The notes below the pieces were generated by a model. That model saw only the letters and a program-made list of their open reading frames with translations, was not told the origin of the DNA and ran no database searches. Below, in pieces: positions 8,779 through 17,892 of a stretch of 63,645 bases of DNA. Positions within the stretch are counted from its first letter, which is position 1. Every line of letters begins with the position of its first letter. A program made the position numbers and the translations under genes. Origin of the DNA: Streptomyces sp. CB01580 (GTDB lineage: Bacteria; Actinomycetota; Actinomycetes; Streptomycetales; Streptomycetaceae); assembly GCF_001905795.1 (NCBI RefSeq), contig NZ_LIXJ01000034.1, positions 1-63,645 of the forward strand. Direction: 5' to 3'.

Positions 8779-9874
8779 AGCCCAGCAGCACGTGCAGCGG
8801 GGATCCGGGCAACTCCTCGATGCCGAGGGCGCGGATGCCGACGACGTGGAAGACGTATGCCGTCAGCGACATCGAACCGACGGCGATGACCGGGCGGGCA
8901 AGACGGTGGAAGCGCGGGAAGGCGTCGACGGCAGCGAGGCAGCCGGTCAGGATCGCGATCGCGACACCGGTATTGGCCAGGATCGACAGGGTGGTCTCGC
9001 TGTGGGGAGAGGCAACAAGGAGATCGGCCGTGGTGTTGCCGCTGGGATAACCCCAGGTGTCGGACCACCAGGCCGACGCGGTCGACCCACCATTGCTCCA
9101 GTCGGACTGACCGAGCGCCGTCAGCGCGCCGGGGACCAGGTGCAGGGCCAGGAACGAGCCGCCGTACCCAAGGACGGCCAGACCGACACCGGCGAGCGCG
9201 AGTCGTACGCGCACGGCGGTGGCGGCGAGGTCGAGGCGGGCCACGGCCATGCCGGCGATGACGAAGGGGAGCCAGGTCAGAGCCGGGTAGCTGCCGGCGA
9301 AAAGCAGGGACAGGAGGCCGTCGGCGTTCGTCGGCCAGGTCCAGATGCCTCCCACTTCGGCGTCGATGAAGGCGTACTGGCCGATGTACAGGATCTGCGG
9401 CAGGACCAGGGCGCTCGCCATGGCGGTGATCGCCAGGGGACGGGTGGCAAGCCGGTGCAGGGGCAGGACGAGCAGGAAGTACAGGCCGTAGTAGGCGAGG
9501 ATCACCTCCACCGGGGTACCGCTCATGGTGAGCGCGGTGCCCAGGACCAGCAGCACCAGGGCCCTGATGACCACCTTGGCGACCGCCTGGCGGCCTGCAC
9601 GGCCCGTCTTCGGGGTGCGGCGGCCGGTGATGAGCATGATCGAGAAACCGGCCAGGAAGGCGAAGAGTGCAGAGGCACGGCCGTGCGTCAACTCCATGAG
9701 GTGGCCGGTGACCCCGCCCTGGGCGGGGTCCGGGCCGACATGCGCGGCGTACATGCCGAAGACGGCGAGGCCCCGGGCAAGGTCCACCCCGATCAGGCGT
9801 CCGGCCGAGGAGCGTACGGTCTCTGATGCCGTGGCCGGCGGCGCGAGCGACGTCCGGTCTGCGTTCTGGGTCAT
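8669..9874 (-). CDS. DUF418 / acyltransferase-like membrane protein
   Basis: A 401-residue integral membrane protein with about 10 hydrophobic helices. The N-terminus carries the motif RLIGVDLARGLAVFGMYAAH, as in the heparan-alpha-glucosaminide N-acetyltransferase-like (DUF1624) region that begins DUF418 proteins. The C-terminal half has the DUF418-type helices ending in GPLEWLLGKATEP. The ATG at 9874 (MTQNADRTS) is used because upstream codons are Gly/Pro-rich and unlike the family. Function is unknown; the fold suggests transfer of an acyl group across the membrane. It is divergent from a two-component system 252 bp away that may regulate it. Confidence 0.8.
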   Translation of the reverse strand: MTQNADRTSLAPPATASETVRSSAGRLIGVDLARGLAVFGMYAAHVGPDPAQGGVTGHLMELTHGRASALFAFLAGFSIMLITGRRTPKTGRAGRQAVAKVVIRALVLLVLGTALTMSGTPVEVILAYYGLYFLLVLPLHRLATRPLAITAMASALVLPQILYIGQYAFIDAEVGGIWTWPTNADGLLSLLFAGSYPALTWLPFVIAGMAVARLDLAATAVRVRLALAGVGLAVLGYGGSFLALHLVPGALTALGQSDWSNGGSTASAWWSDTWGYPSGNTTADLLVASPHSETTLSILANTGVAIAILTGCLAAVDAFPRFHRLARPVIAVGSMSLTAYVFHVVGIRALGIEELPGSPLHVLLGFIVAVTVLATFWSRRFRRGPLEWLLGKATEPAELIR

Positions 9875-10126
9875 GGTTCCAGACTTGAGAACGGCCCGGG
9901 CACGGGGTATCCGGCAGGTGTCCGGTCCGCCCCCGCCGCCGGGCGGCCGCGCTCCCCCGTACGGTTGGGCCGTATCCCCCAAAGGGCGGGTGCTGCTTAC
10001 CCGGCCGCTTTACAGGGCGCTTTTGGTTCTACGGTCGCCATGGTGACAATCGACACCACTGTGCGGCTCCCGCGACCGCATGGATTTCAAAGACGACATG
10101 GACGACTACAGCAGGGCGGAACGCAC

Positions 10127-10804
10127 GTGATCCGGGTGATGGTGGTCGACGACGAGGCCTTGGTGCGGTCCGGTTTCCGTCTCATCTTGAACGCAGCCGA
10201 CGACATCGAGGTTGTCGCCACCACTCCTGGTGCCGAGGCGGTCGATGTCGCACGGCGGGAGACGCCGGACGTCGTGCTTCTCGACATCCGCATGCCGGAC
10301 GTGGACGGCCTGACCGTGCTGGGGCGGCTGCGTGCGCTGCCGGAGCCTCCGGTGGTGGCGATGCTGACAACGTTCGACGCCGACGAGTACGTCTTGACCG
10401 CGCTGCGTTCCGGTGCGGCAGGCTTCCTGCTGAAGGATACCGAGCCCGATCAACTCGCCCAGTTGGTACGGACGCTGGCGGTGGGCGGGGTGGTGATGTC
10501 ACCGAAGGCGTCCCGGGCGGTCTGGCAGAGCCACCCGGGGGCCGCAGCCGCCGACCAGGAGGAGGCCGGCCGCGTCGGACGGCTCAGTGGCCGGGAGAGC
10601 GAGGTGCTCGTGCTGGTCGCTCAGGGGTTGTCCAACGCGGAGATCGGCGGCCGGATCCACCTCAGCGCGGGCACGGTGAAGGACCACGTCAGCGCGATCC
10701 TCGCCAAGTTGCGGGTGACCAGCCGGGTCCAGGCGGCGCTGCTCGCCCAGCGGGCCGGCCTGCTCGACGGCGACACTCGCCACCGCCCGGAACCGGGCCG
10801 ATGA
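10127..10804 (+). CDS. NarL/LuxR-family response regulator
   Basis: A 225-residue regulator. The receiver domain (1-120) has the acidic pair VVDDE, phospho-acceptor Asp53 in VVLLDIRMPD and Lys103 in FLLKDTEPD. The C-terminal LuxR HTH (about 155-215) reads LSGRESEVLVLVAQGLSNAEI and later HLSAGTVKDHVSAIL. Start: GTG at 10127, with GGCGGA six bases upstream; the longer frame is promoter sequence. Its stop overlaps the kinase start (ATGA), so the pair is translationally coupled. Streptomycete pairs of this kind commonly control a neighbouring membrane protein or transporter; the divergent DUF418 gene is the nearest candidate target. Confidence 0.92.
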   Translation: MIRVMVVDDEALVRSGFRLILNAADDIEVVATTPGAEAVDVARRETPDVVLLDIRMPDVDGLTVLGRLRALPEPPVVAMLTTFDADEYVLTALRSGAAGFLLKDTEPDQLAQLVRTLAVGGVVMSPKASRAVWQSHPGAAAADQEEAGRVGRLSGRESEVLVLVAQGLSNAEIGGRIHLSAGTVKDHVSAILAKLRVTSRVQAALLAQRAGLLDGDTRHRPEPGR

Positions 10805-11922
10805 CCGCGCCGAAGGCCTGGTGGGCACGCGTCCCCGCCCCAGTCGTCGACGTCGTCGTCGTTGCCGTCGCGGCCGCCGACGTGCTGCTCAGCCTGGAGG
10901 ACGCGTCCGCCGCCGCTCAGTCCATGGCCGCGCTCGCCTGCGCCGCAATCGCAGCCCGCCGCCGTTTCCCACTCACGGTGTTCCTGCTCACGCTGCCCGC
11001 CAGCCTGATGCTGGACATTGTGTTCGCCCCCTTCGCGGCCCTGTTCACGCTGGCTGAGCGCTCCCGCAACCGTCGCCTGCTCACCACCTGCGCGGTACTG
11101 TTCGCGCTTGCCTCCGCTGCCCCCTGGCCTCTGGAAAACGTCTCCGCACACGAACACACCTGGACCGTCGTCTACTTCTTCTACCCCCTCGCCACCGCCG
11201 TCGCGCCCGTCCTGCTGGGCCAACTCGTCCAGGCCCGACGCGACTTGGCACTCCGGCTCGTCGAGATAGAGGGGGCCCGCGAACACGAACGCCTCCTGCA
11301 CTCCCAAGCCGTCCTCGCCCGCGAACGCGCCCAGCTCGCCCGCGAGATGCACGACGTCGTCTCCCACCAGGTCAGCCTGATCGCCGTGCAGGCGGGCGCA
11401 CTCCAAGTCGCCACCAGGGACCCGCACGCCAAGGAGGGCGCCCGCACCATCCGCTCCCTCAGCGTCGACACCCTGGACGAACTGCGCCACATGGTCACCC
11501 TGTTGCGCGCCTCGGGCGGCCACGCCACCGAGCTGACCCCCCAGCCAACCCTGGCCGACCTGCACAAGCTGATCACTACGAGCGGCATCGACACCGAACT
11601 GACCGGTGAGCTTCCCCATGACATCGGCACGCCCGTGCAGCGCGCGATCTACCGCACGGTCCAGGAAGCCCTCACCAACGTCCGCAAGCACGCACCCGGC
11701 GCCACCGCGACCGTATGCCTCCGCCACGAGCCCGGCGCCTTCGTCGTCACCGTTACGAACACACCCCCCACCCGTCCCGCCCTTCCCCTCCCCGGCTCCC
11801 ACCAGGGCCTGATCGGTCTCAGAGAACGAGCCGAACTCCTGGGCGGCACCCTCGAAGCGGGCACGACCGGGAACGACGGGTACAGGGTGGCCCTACGCGT
11901 TCCGCCGAACGGAGATGCCTGA
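10801..11922 (+). CDS. Sensor histidine kinase, HisKA_3 type
   Basis: A 373-residue kinase with four or so N-terminal membrane helices and no obvious periplasmic sensor domain, then a short coiled linker. The dimerisation/phospho-acceptor box is ERAQLAREMHDVVSHQ (His184 in REMHD), followed by an HATPase_c domain with N box VQEALTNVRKHA and G box GLIGLRERAELLGG. This is the usual NarX-like (HPK7) architecture paired with NarL-type regulators. Start ATG at 10801 overlaps the regulator stop by 4 nt. A long perfect hairpin 200 bp downstream could terminate the operon. Confidence 0.92.
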   Translation: MTAPKAWWARVPAPVVDVVVVAVAAADVLLSLEDASAAAQSMAALACAAIAARRRFPLTVFLLTLPASLMLDIVFAPFAALFTLAERSRNRRLLTTCAVLFALASAAPWPLENVSAHEHTWTVVYFFYPLATAVAPVLLGQLVQARRDLALRLVEIEGAREHERLLHSQAVLARERAQLAREMHDVVSHQVSLIAVQAGALQVATRDPHAKEGARTIRSLSVDTLDELRHMVTLLRASGGHATELTPQPTLADLHKLITTSGIDTELTGELPHDIGTPVQRAIYRTVQEALTNVRKHAPGATATVCLRHEPGAFVVTVTNTPPTRPALPLPGSHQGLIGLRERAELLGGTLEAGTTGNDGYRVALRVPPNGDA

Positions 11923-12122
11923 TGGGCTGGACCTACTTGTCACCCGGCAACCGCTCCTACCTGCGGAAACGCAGAAGGCGGACCGCTTCCCTCTGCTCCT
12001 GCGGCCCGCGGTACGAACGTTCGCCGGTCGCCGCCGACCGCACAGGTTCCTGCAGGCTGCGGCCAACCCGACGGCCGCCATGGTGCGGCCGGTGCACCTG
12101 GCCGCCCGGCCGCGTACCGCGC

Positions 12123-12180
12123 AACCGCCCGCTGCCCGCTGCCCGCTGCCCGCGGAGGAGGCAGCGGGCAGCGGACGGTT
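12123..12180. terminator. Long GC hairpin with internal 7-bp repeats
   Basis: A perfect 15-bp stem (arms 12136-12150 and 12160-12174) with a 9-nt loop, extended by AACCG/CGGTT after small bulges. The left arm is made of tandem GCCCGCT units. There is no U-tract. It lies 3' of the two-component operon and fits a streptomycete bidirectional terminator, though it could also be a repeat at a mobile-element edge. Confidence 0.45.
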
Positions 12181-12236
12181 GCGCATGGGTCAGGGGCGAA
12201 CCCTCGGGCTCGAGCCGCACTGGGATCGGGGCGGGC

Positions 12237-12351
12237 CGCCACCAGGGATACCGTCACGATCGACTGCGGCAGCATCCAGATGGTCTGCGCGTAGGTGTAG
12301 GCCGAGTAGCCAGCGCCGGCCTGCGGCAGCTCCTGGTCGGCGGCATTGGGA
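12237..12351 (-). pseudogene. MurJ (MviN) lipid II flippase internal fragment
   Basis: Translating the minus strand gives GAGYSAYTYAQTIWMLPQSI followed by VTVSLV, which matches a conserved membrane segment of MurJ, the peptidoglycan precursor flippase. Only about 38 residues remain and the frame departs from the family on both sides. A chromosomal murJ must exist elsewhere; this is a stray piece. Confidence 0.6.
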
Positions 12352-12598
12352 TCTGACCCTGTTCGATACCGAGGGTTCCGCCCCTCGCTACGGCGCCAAG
12401 GTGGTCGACCTGCTGGTCAGCCTCTGCTCCGGCTGCGGGTACCGCGAGGAGGAGACGCGCAAGTCGGTCTACGACACCCCCGAAGCCCGCCGCAGCTTCC
12501 TGAACGACCCCTACGACGGAGGGAAGCTCAAGCGCTGGGCGCAGGAGCACGCGGAGACGTGCCGCGCCGTCGCCCTCCCTTTCCAGCGCACCGCCTGA
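12341..12598 (+). pseudogene. C-terminal fragment of an unrecognised protein
   Basis: About 76 well-formed residues from TEGSAPRYGAKVVDLL to ALPFQRTA then TGA, with a CSGCGYREEE cysteine pair and a charged helix. There is no start codon or RBS before it and the preceding sequence is MurJ debris on the other strand. It looks like the surviving 3' end of a small gene. Family unknown. Confidence 0.35.
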
Positions 12599-12757
12599 CC
12601 CGGTCTGGCGGCTGCCTGATCCACCCGTGCCGTCCCTGTTCGGGCCGGGTGGTGAGGGAGAGTCGGACAGACGGTCCGGCGCGAGCTGCGCATCCGGCTC
12701 CTGCCCGTCCCGGCCCACCCCGCCCCTTCACCCTCTTCGAGATCAGGACTCTCCAGC

Positions 12758-13033
12758 ATGTCCCGTCTGCTCCTCACCACCGAGCGCTTGGCCCTCTTCG
12801 GCACCCTGCTGGCCAGCTTCGGCGAGCTGCACCCTCTGTGCGACCCATGGGTCCAGGGCCCGAAGACGGCATCGCGGAAGCGCCTGTACGGCGAGGACCT
12901 GGTCCAGGCCGACGGCTCCCCCGCCGCGCCGGACTCCACCCGCCCGACCATGACCACCAGCACCCTCGGCCGCCGCGCGGTGGCCTGCCACGTCGCTTCT
13001 CTCGGGTTCGTCGCCTCGGCCAGGACGTGTGAG
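12758..13033 (+). pseudogene. Truncated DUF3307-like protein
   Basis: Begins ATG (MSRLLLTTERLALFGTLL) and contains FGELHPLCDPWVQG and GRRAVACHVASLG, which fit the His/Asp/TrpValGln and AlaCysHis positions I recall from DUF3307-type proteins carried on streptomycete integrative elements. Similarity ends near residue 90 where further membrane helices should follow; the rest of the frame is unrelated and Gly/Arg/Pro-rich. Probably a leftover of an integrated element. Confidence 0.45.
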
Positions 13034-13133
13034 AACGAATTCCCCCTGGTAAAGGCGATGAAGCGGCCTGGGAATCGTCCGCGACATGTGTTGCGGACGG
13101 GCCTCCGCCCGGAGGGCCGGGGGTCCGTCGGGT

Positions 13134-13174
13134 CCAGGGGCCTGTCCGGCGGATCTTGCCGGACAGGCCCTTGG
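13134..13174. terminator. Hairpin 3' of the DUF1062 gene
   Basis: A perfect 13-bp stem (13138-13150 pairing with 13158-13170) with a 7-nt loop, extended outward by further pairs. It starts 14 bp beyond the stop of the DUF1062 gene on the minus strand. It has a good terminator shape for a high-GC genome, without a clear U-tract. Confidence 0.55.
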
Positions 13175-13187
13175 CCCTGGGGAGAGC

Positions 13188-13736
13188 TCAGCGCTTGAGC
13201 GTGAAGGTGAAGTCGCTGGAGAGCTTCCCGCTCAGCTGGACTGCCGAAACGAGTTTCCCCTCCGTGATCAGTCTCTCGACCTCGGCCCGCGAAAGACCGC
13301 AACCTTCAGCGATCAGTCGCACCGGCCGGACAGGAATCCGCGCCGCGAAACGGACCCAGACGTCGATCACCGCACGGTCCAGGTGATCCGATCCGCCAGT
13401 GTCGAGGCGCCAGGCGTTGTCCCAGTCGAGGGCGATGCGATTACGGCGCCGCACGACCGGATCCTGGAGCAGCTCAGCCGCCAGGCCAGGATCATTCTCA
13501 TGCATCCGGTCCAGCAGCTCAGGCCGTACGGAGCGCACGTTCATCCGCTCCAGGACCGTGAGCTTTGCCGTGTCCCCGCAAGCGGTGCAGAGCACAAGGA
13601 GCCAGGCGTCGAGGAGCTTGTGGTTTGCGTTGACGCGAAATTTACCGTTCGCCCGGAAGCTCTCGGACGCGCACGCGTGGCAACGGCGGAGAACGGTCGG
13701 CAGGCAGGTGGGCATGACCACCCAGTTATTGAGCAC
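13188..13736 (-). CDS. DUF1062 domain protein
   Basis: A 182-residue soluble protein. Two CxxC pairs (Cys19/Cys22 in RRCHACAS and Cys50/Cys53 in LCTACG) suggest a zinc site, followed by a helical acidic region and a C-terminal HTH-like stretch (LIAEGCGLSRAEVERLITEG). The pattern matches DUF1062, an uncharacterised family that is probably nucleic-acid-associated. Start is GTG at 13736; ATG at 13715 is an alternative but would drop conserved N-terminal residues. A strong hairpin follows the stop, so the gene appears monocistronic. Confidence 0.78.
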   Translation of the reverse strand: MLNNWVVMPTCLPTVLRRCHACASESFRANGKFRVNANHKLLDAWLLVLCTACGDTAKLTVLERMNVRSVRPELLDRMHENDPGLAAELLQDPVVRRRNRIALDWDNAWRLDTGGSDHLDRAVIDVWVRFAARIPVRPVRLIAEGCGLSRAEVERLITEGKLVSAVQLSGKLSSDFTFTLKR

Positions 13737-13937
13737 AGAAGTACACCGGTTTCAGCGAGAAGTCCGCAGCAAAAAGCAGCGCGGCGCACATGCGCGACGC
13801 GCGACAGATCAGCTCTCAGGAGGTCTCACAGGGTGTACAACGGCATGTCCTTGCCCAGACGACTTGGTTCGGCAGCACGGTATTGGCGCACAGTGGCGCT
13901 CCTCCACTGGTTTTCGAGCGCCTCACCGCTAGTACGG

Positions 13938-14123
13938 TCAGCACGGGTGCGGTGCGTTGGTCTTGGCCATGAGCTCCCGGTTCGCGGCGCGGGCAGCGGC
14001 GAGGTCCTCGTCTCGTTCATCGAGTTCAGCGCGGAGGTCGAGGATCTGCTGTTCCAGCTCGGTGACCTGCCGGGTGAGCGTCTCGACGTCGGCGGGTGCG
14101 CCGCGGGGCAGTCGGGCGCAGCA
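13938..14123 (-). mobile_element. DUF6262 / TnpC-like coiled-coil fragment
   Basis: The last 60 residues of a minus-strand frame form a heptad-rich coiled coil (VETLTRQVTELEQQILDL, RAELDERDEDLAAARA). This resembles the C-terminus of DUF6262 proteins, which accompany tyrosine recombinases in Tn554-like (TnpABC) elements. No start and no recombinase remain. The rest of 13737-14300 holds nothing else I can support. Confidence 0.4.
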
Positions 14124-14300
14124 GCCTCTGCCGGTGGAGCCCAGCAGTAAGTCAGGTGGTCTCCTCACGGTGGCTGTGGTCGCCGTGAGGGTCAGCCCAG
14201 TCCGGGCATTGGGGGGTTTTCCCCATCGTGGGCGGGACCGTGGCTGCGTAGAGTCGCAGTGACTGATCACGGCCCAACTCGCTCCACACGGGGGAACTTC

Positions 14301-15041
14301 ATGCGACGCCTGCAGACGCGTCTCCTTGCAACAGTGGCTTTGGCTGCTCTCACCGTCGGCGGGCTCTCCGCGTGCTCGGTCCCCGACCAGAAGACGTTCG
14401 AGGACGATGCCAAGGTGCCCCAGAAGATCACCTCGATCCGTCTCGACAGCAGGAACGGCGGGGTGAAGGTGGACGCCTCGGCGGACATCTCAACGACCTC
14501 CGTGCACCGCAAGGTCAACTACCGTGGTGACAAGCCGAGCGGCACCTCGTTCAGCGTCGAGAACGGCGTCCTGACGCTCTCCGGCTGCGGCAAGAACTGC
14601 GGCGTCGACTACGTCGTCAAGGTGCCCGCCGGTCTTGCGGTGACGGGAGGCACGTCCAACGGCAGCCTCGCACTGAGCGATGTCGGCGTGGTCGACGTGC
14701 ACACGAGCAACGGCGAGATCGCGGTGAACAAGGCGACGGGCCCGGTGAAGCTGCGCACGTCCAACGGTGACGTCCACGTCAAGGACGCCAAGGGCGGCGA
14801 CATCGACACGCAGACGTCGAACGGCGAGGTGACGATCCGGACGGCCACCCCGCAGAACATCAAGGCCCGCACGACCAGCGGCAGCCTCACGGTCACGGCC
14901 CCGCCCGCCAGCTACCAGATCTCAGCGAGCGACTCCCACGGCGACAAGAAGGTGGCGTTCAAGAACGACCCATCGGGCAAGTACCGCTTGGATCTGTCGA
15001 CAACGAACGGTGACTTGACTGTGGAGCCGGCAGGCCAGTGA
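14301..15041 (+). CDS. DUF4097 beta-repeat lipoprotein
   Basis: A 246-residue exported lipoprotein. The signal peptide ends in lipobox LSAC with lipidated Cys25. The mature part is a right-handed beta repeat in which TSNGE/TSNGD/TTSGS/TTNGD recur about every 20 residues, typical of the DUF4097 (adhesin-like) family, found on bacterial surfaces and often near stress regulators. The ATG at 14301 follows GGGGA. The gene stands alone, with an IS1182 remnant just downstream. Function is unknown; a surface or envelope-stress role is inference. Confidence 0.85.
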   Translation: MRRLQTRLLATVALAALTVGGLSACSVPDQKTFEDDAKVPQKITSIRLDSRNGGVKVDASADISTTSVHRKVNYRGDKPSGTSFSVENGVLTLSGCGKNCGVDYVVKVPAGLAVTGGTSNGSLALSDVGVVDVHTSNGEIAVNKATGPVKLRTSNGDVHVKDAKGGDIDTQTSNGEVTIRTATPQNIKARTTSGSLTVTAPPASYQISASDSHGDKKVAFKNDPSGKYRLDLSTTNGDLTVEPAGQ

Positions 15042-15102
15042 CCTTCAGCTGATCTCGTTGTCGAGGTGCCTGTTGTCGCTCCGCCCCCGTTCCGGTGAGC
15101 AA

Positions 15103-15201
15103 GTTCCGTCTCTGACCGTGCAGATCGCCCGGGCGAGCAACCCGGTGGGCACGACGGCGATATGGGTACGTGACCGCCTCGACGGACTGTGGCGCGACGA
15201 G
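15103..15201 (+). mobile_element. IS1182-type transposase N-terminal fragment
   Basis: VPSLTVQIARASNP and WVRDRLDGLWRDE match, from memory, the N-terminus of an IS1182-family transposase common in Streptomyces. After the Glu the frame switches to IRVDGGYAG, a phrase resembling a different (IS4/IS5-type) transposase, so two insertion-sequence pieces may abut. No inverted repeats were identified. Confidence 0.5.
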
Positions 15202-15299
15202 GTCATCAGCGGGATCGACGCGATTCGCGTGGACGGCGGCTACGCGGGATGGGGGCGCCGCCCCCGAGGTTGAGCGGCGCCCGGCCGGCGCGGATCCGG

Positions 15300-17429
15300 T
15301 CAGGACGCCGGGGTCTTCCACAGGTACACGACACCGTCGGAGCTCGTCGTGGCGACCTGCGTGCCGTCGGGGCTGAATGCCAGGGTCCGGACGTTCCAGT
15401 GGTTGCCGACCAGCCGGTACGTCAGCTTGTTCTCGGCCATGTCCCAGAGCAGGACCACATCGCCGTCGAACACGGCGAGGGTGGAGCCGCGAGGGCTGTA
15501 CTCCACGCTCTGGACCGGCACGCTGGTCGTCTCGTCGACGCTGCCCGTGGCACGGCCGTCGGACGCGTTCCACAGCTCGACCCTCCGGTTCTCGGCGGCG
15601 GTGGCGATGGTTTTGCCGTCGGCGCTGTACGAGACGCCGTAGATTTCCTCGGCGCGGAAGAGCTCCTTGCGCGCCTTGTGCCGGGCCACGTCCCAGAGCT
15701 GCACGGTCCATTCGGAACTGGAGCCCTGGTCGTGGGAGTAGCCCACGGTGGCCACAGTCCTGCCGTCCCGGCTGAACGCCACCTGCCGCGCCCACATGTC
15801 GTCGTCGAGAACGGCGACCCGTTTGCCCAGATCCGAGCCGGTCCTTGCGTGCCAGAGCTGCGCGCCGCCCTCGCTCGCGGTGGCCAGAAGCCGGCCGTCG
15901 GGACTGAACGCCAGACTGTCGAGGGAGTCCGAATCCTCGTCGGTCGTGGTGATGGAGGCGACTTGCCGCCGCCCGGCAACGTCCCACAGCGTGACGACGT
16001 TCCCGGCCGTTCCGGCGGCGAGCAGCCGACCGTCGGGACTGAAGGCGACCGTGGTCACCCCCACCGGGGTGTCGCCGGGCGCCGTCCGCGGGCCGAACCG
16101 CGCGCGCACCTTGCGCCCGGCCACGTCCCACAACCTCACCGTGCCGTCCCCGGCACCCGTCGCGAGGGTGGCGCCGTCGGGGCTGAACGCCACGCCTTCT
16201 GGCCCCTTGCCCCGGGGGTAGCCCCCGAGCGTGGCAGCCGGTTTCAACTCGGTGGGTGTGTCGCGGTCGGAGGAGTTGCCGGGCAGCAGCACGGCGACCA
16301 GTACGGTGACTACGGCCAGCACCCCGATGCCGCCCACCAGCGCGGGCACCGACATCGTCGGTGTTTCCGTGAGCGGTGCGGGCTGCGCCGGGTCGGGTCC
16401 GGTGGCGGCGTCCGGCGACTGCGCCGAACCCCCCTGCCCGGACCCGGGATTCCGCGCCTGCGGCGCCGCGGGCGCGGTGGCGGCGTTGTGGAAGTCCGGT
16501 GCAGGGTCGACAACGGTCCGCTGCGGCGGTACGGCGGGGTCCGGCCGGTCGGGGCCGCCGGTACGGCACAGGCGGATGACCTCGGCCAGGCCCGGCCGTT
16601 CCGCCGGATCCTTCGCCAGGCAGCGGGCGGCCACGGTCCGAACGGGCTCGGGGCAGCCCTCGAGATCCGGAGCCTGTTCGAGGATGCGGTACAGCACACT
16701 GTGCCCGGTGCCGCCGAACGCGGGTCGCGCTGTGGCAGCGTACGCGGCGATGGCGCCGAGCGCGAAGACGTCGACGGCCTCGGTGAGGCTCTCGCCCCTG
16801 ATGTATTCGGGCGCCATGTAGCCGGGCGTCCCGGCCAGCATGCCCGTACTCGTCACCGATGTGACGTCCGCGGCCCGGGCGATCCCGAAGTCGATGACCT
16901 TGGGGCCGTCGGCGCTGAGGAGGATGTTGGAGGGCTTCAGATCGCGGTGGATCACCCCGGCCGCGTGGATGGACTGCAGTGCCTCGGCCACCTGTGCCGT
17001 CAGCGCCAGCACCGCCTCTACCGCCAGCGGCCCCCGCGCGGCCACCGCGTCGTGCAGGGCCGGCCCGGGGACGTACGCCGTGGCCAGCCACGGTTCGTCG
17101 GTGCTCAGATCCGCGTCGACGACCGGCACGGTGTAGAGGCCCTGCACCCGCCGGGCCGCGGACACCTCCTGCTCGAACCGCTTACGGAACGACGCGTCGG
17201 CCGCGTACTCGCGGTGCACGACCTTGACCGCCACCGCGCTGCCGGCCGGGGTGCGCGCCAGGTAGACCCGGCCCATGCCGCCCGAACCGAGCAGGCCCTC
17301 CAGCCGGTACGGGCCCGCGGTGACCGGATCGCCGGATCCCAGCGGGCGGACCGGCGGTGGATCGGCCGGCCACCCCGGGGCGCCGGCCAGGTGCGGAACC
17401 GCGCGCGGGCCGTGGTCCGGTTGGGACAT
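15300..17429 (-). CDS. Ser/Thr protein kinase with C-terminal WD40 propeller
   Basis: A 709-residue membrane protein. The N-terminal Hanks-type kinase (about 40-300) has the glycine loop GSGGMG, AVKVV lysine, HRDLKPSN catalytic loop, DFG and a GTPGYMAPE activation segment; all key residues are present. A Pro/Ala-rich linker leads to one membrane helix (about 365-387), then at least six WD40 repeats (AFSPDG...LWD), presumably extracellular. The ATG at 17429 is used because earlier codons are unlike the family. WD40-tailed kinases are common in streptomycetes in place of PASTA kinases. The substrate is unknown. The long open frame on the opposite strand is a codon-bias shadow. Confidence 0.92.
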   Translation of the reverse strand: MSQPDHGPRAVPHLAGAPGWPADPPPVRPLGSGDPVTAGPYRLEGLLGSGGMGRVYLARTPAGSAVAVKVVHREYAADASFRKRFEQEVSAARRVQGLYTVPVVDADLSTDEPWLATAYVPGPALHDAVAARGPLAVEAVLALTAQVAEALQSIHAAGVIHRDLKPSNILLSADGPKVIDFGIARAADVTSVTSTGMLAGTPGYMAPEYIRGESLTEAVDVFALGAIAAYAATARPAFGGTGHSVLYRILEQAPDLEGCPEPVRTVAARCLAKDPAERPGLAEVIRLCRTGGPDRPDPAVPPQRTVVDPAPDFHNAATAPAAPQARNPGSGQGGSAQSPDAATGPDPAQPAPLTETPTMSVPALVGGIGVLAVVTVLVAVLLPGNSSDRDTPTELKPAATLGGYPRGKGPEGVAFSPDGATLATGAGDGTVRLWDVAGRKVRARFGPRTAPGDTPVGVTTVAFSPDGRLLAAGTAGNVVTLWDVAGRRQVASITTTDEDSDSLDSLAFSPDGRLLATASEGGAQLWHARTGSDLGKRVAVLDDDMWARQVAFSRDGRTVATVGYSHDQGSSSEWTVQLWDVARHKARKELFRAEEIYGVSYSADGKTIATAAENRRVELWNASDGRATGSVDETTSVPVQSVEYSPRGSTLAVFDGDVVLLWDMAENKLTYRLVGNHWNVRTLAFSPDGTQVATTSSDGVVYLWKTPAS

Positions 17430-17740
17430 GCCGACTGTCACCCCTAGCTGGTCGTGTCTGCTCCACGCGGGCAGTTGCCTCGTACGAGGACACGACACAA
17501 CGCGCCCTCACCGTACGGAACTCGGCGCTCCATCGAGGCCCGTGCTGGTTCGAGCGTCAGCGTAGTGGAGCCCTGGCCGGGGCGTCTGTCCCGGTCCTGT
17601 CACAAGCGGCGGTCCGACGACGGCCGCGGTCCGGCCGCCCGGACCTGTACTAACGTTCCCTCCGATACGAGCAGTTGAATGCCTGTCGGATGTCGAGAGC
17701 CGATACGACAGGCGGTGCGGCCTTGGGGTGATCACGTGCG

Positions 17741-17890
17741 TTGCAGAGCGCTGTTGACCACGCCAGGGCCGCGAGGGTGAGTCTGCTGCACGACGCCGCA
17801 CACGTCGAGTTCCTGACCGTACTGTCGCGGTTCCGGACCGACTTCTACGGCTGCCTGACCGCCCCCGCCGGCGCGTTGTTCGAGCTGACC
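17741..17890 (+). mobile_element. IS701-type transposase N-terminal fragment
   Basis: About 50 residues (SLLHDAAHVEFLTVLSRFRT, DFYGCLTAPAGALFELT) match the N-terminus of the IS701-like transposases widespread in Streptomyces. The match breaks off at 17890, where an unrelated frame begins. The catalytic region is absent. A central and C-terminal piece of the same transposase type lies at about 37.3 kb in the opposite orientation. Confidence 0.6.
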
Positions 17891-17892
17891 AG

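Noticed and set aside
13188..13736. Reading the DUF1062 gene as a transposon-encoded zinc-finger protein because of the DUF6262 scrap next to it
   Set aside because: The gene is complete, has its own terminator and belongs to a chromosomal family; proximity to debris alone is not evidence.
15189..17447. 752-codon plus-strand open frame opposite the Ser/Thr kinase
   Set aside because: Composition is Gly/Arg/His/Pro-rich without any family; the minus-strand kinase-WD40 reading is unmistakable, so this is a codon-bias shadow.
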